Below, one piece after another: positions 63,110-64,000 of a stretch of 64,000 bases of DNA. Numbering within the stretch: the stretch's first letter is position 1; the number at the start of each line of letters is the position of its first letter. A program made the translations under genes and the position numbers. Location: positions 620,001 through 684,000 of the forward strand of contig NZ_JAZDRL010000001.1 in assembly GCF_047501465.1 (NCBI RefSeq), given 5' to 3'. The notes below the pieces were generated by a model. The model saw nothing but the letters and a program-made list of their open reading frames with translations, ran no database searches and was not told the origin of the DNA. The stretch comes from Pseudochelatococcus sp047501465. GTDB lineage: Bacteria > Pseudomonadota > Alphaproteobacteria > Rhizobiales > Beijerinckiaceae.

Positions 63110-64000
63110 ATGGGAATAGACCTTCCACTTATTTGGGCGGTAATCATCGCTTTTGGCCTCATGATGTATGTCATCATGGACGGCTTCGATCTCGGGATTG
63201 GGATCCTGTTTCCCTTTGTGCGGAACAGGGCTCACCGCGATACGATGGTCAACACGGTAGCGCCCGTATGGGATGGTAACGAGACTTGGCTGGTGCTTGG
63301 TGGCGCCGCTCTTTTTGCTGCGTTTCCAATGGCATATGCGATCATCTTAAGCGCACTTTATATCCCGCTTGTGCTAATGCTCGCTGGTTTGATCTGGCGG
63401 GGTGTGGCCTTCGAGTTTCGCTTCAAGGCAGATGAAACGCACAAGCCTTTCTGGGATATGGCCTTTGCGTGGGGCTCGTATATTGCCACTTTCTGCCAGG
63501 GAATGGCACTGGGGGCCTTCATCAATGGCTTCAATGTTGCCGATAATGCCTACGCCGGCGGCTTGCTGGACTGGTTGACACCTTTTAGTGTTTTCACAGG
63601 CTTCGGTCTTTTGGTTGCCTATGCTCTACTAGGTGCAACATGGTTGATCATGAAGACCGAAGGTGAGCTACAAGCGCGAATGATCAACCTGGCGAGACCC
63701 GCTACCTTTGTCCTGTTGGCCTTCATCGGCGCGGTTAGCGTGTGGACTCCATTGGCACATCCTGAAGTATACGCGCGTTGGTTTGCATTACCCAACTTCT
63801 TGTTCTTTGCACCAGTACCCGTGCTGGTTCTACTGGCTTCGGGACTGCTGCTGCGCATCTTGAATCGTAACAGCCAGGCAGGCCCATTCATGCTAACGCT
63901 GTTTCTGTTATTCCTGGGATATAGTGGCCTGGCCATTAGCTTGTGGCCAAATATCATCCCTACGACGATATCAATTTGGGATGCCGCCGCCCCGCCGCAA
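63110..64000 (+). CDS. cydB: Cytochrome bd-type quinol oxidase subunit II, partial
   Basis: The first 297 codons are in the window; the 3' end is beyond the right edge. Starts at ATG 63110 behind AGGAAGG. Visible: IDLPLIWAVIIAFGLMMYVIMDGFDLGIGILFPFV, VAPVWDGNETWLVLGGAALFAAFPMAYAIILSALYIPLVLML, and LIWRGVAFEFRFKAD, all diagnostic of CydB/CioB. Membrane partner of cydA. Confidence 0.95.
   Translation, partial: MGIDLPLIWAVIIAFGLMMYVIMDGFDLGIGILFPFVRNRAHRDTMVNTVAPVWDGNETWLVLGGAALFAAFPMAYAIILSALYIPLVLMLAGLIWRGVAFEFRFKADETHKPFWDMAFAWGSYIATFCQGMALGAFINGFNVADNAYAGGLLDWLTPFSVFTGFGLLVAYALLGATWLIMKTEGELQARMINLARPATFVLLAFIGAVSVWTPLAHPEVYARWFALPNFLFFAPVPVLVLLASGLLLRILNRNSQAGPFMLTLFLLFLGYSGLAISLWPNIIPTTISIWDAAAPPQ

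Overview
The window is chromosomal DNA of an alphaproteobacterium of the order Rhizobiales, most likely Brucellaceae (Brucella/Ochrobactrum-like; Pseudochrobactrum or Falsochrobactrum are possible). The evidence is the petP-petR pair next to a branched-chain aminotransferase, the order mutM / ubiE-ubiB-coaBC-dut, the group pdxH / RT0821-type lipoprotein / DnaJ / fabI, a double-length dCTP deaminase, a STAS-fused MlaE permease, and extragenic palindromes of the type common in Brucellaceae. No rRNA, tRNA or CRISPR array was recognised. The species call is inference from gene content.

Layout. 1-1848: petR (partial) and petP, divergent from an ilvE-type aminotransferase. 2008-15320: a catabolic block. 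Nine leftward genes run from a RidA-like deaminase (12323) through a polar amino-acid ABC transporter (ATPase, two permeases, binding protein) and an HyuA/HyuB hydantoinase-oxoprolinase pair to an alpha-ketoglutaric semialdehyde dehydrogenase and an aminotransferase. A FadR-type GntR regulator is divergent from RidA across an AT-rich region holding a repeated palindrome. A second GntR gene and kdgD follow. kdgD plus the semialdehyde dehydrogenase are the last two steps of oxidative aldarate breakdown to 2-oxoglutarate; the transporter, HyuAB and RidA point to a nitrogen-containing, possibly lactam or cyclic-amide, feed-in substrate. 15575-24504: aat, an EamA transporter, a calcineurin-type phosphoesterase overlapping a glycosyltransferase, the MlaE-MlaF-MlaD-lipoprotein lipid transport operon, and msrB. 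24535-32399: bioY, an unrecognised 535-residue effector-like protein, a YnfA-type membrane protein, argE, dcd, an orphan sulfate-binding protein and a small cysteine protein.

32670-39122 is the accessory part: an autotransporter with an HExxH protease-like passenger, a probable catalase 3' remnant cut by an IS3-family element, a leucine-rich octad-repeat gene truncated at the other end of the same IS, and a 92-residue orphan. The two IS flanks do not belong to one gene and no target duplication is visible, so the IS marks a rearrangement.

39210-64000 is mostly core: aldo/keto reductase, 2-keto-4-pentenoate-hydratase-like protein, phosphatase, fabI, DnaJ-like protein, lipoprotein, pdxH, typA, cysK with an Rrf2 regulator, dut-coaBC-ubiB-ubiE, mutM, a KGG stress protein facing an HWE histidine kinase, a CDF metal exporter, gloA, a small lipoprotein, galM, threonine aldolase, and cydA with the start of cydB running off the right edge.
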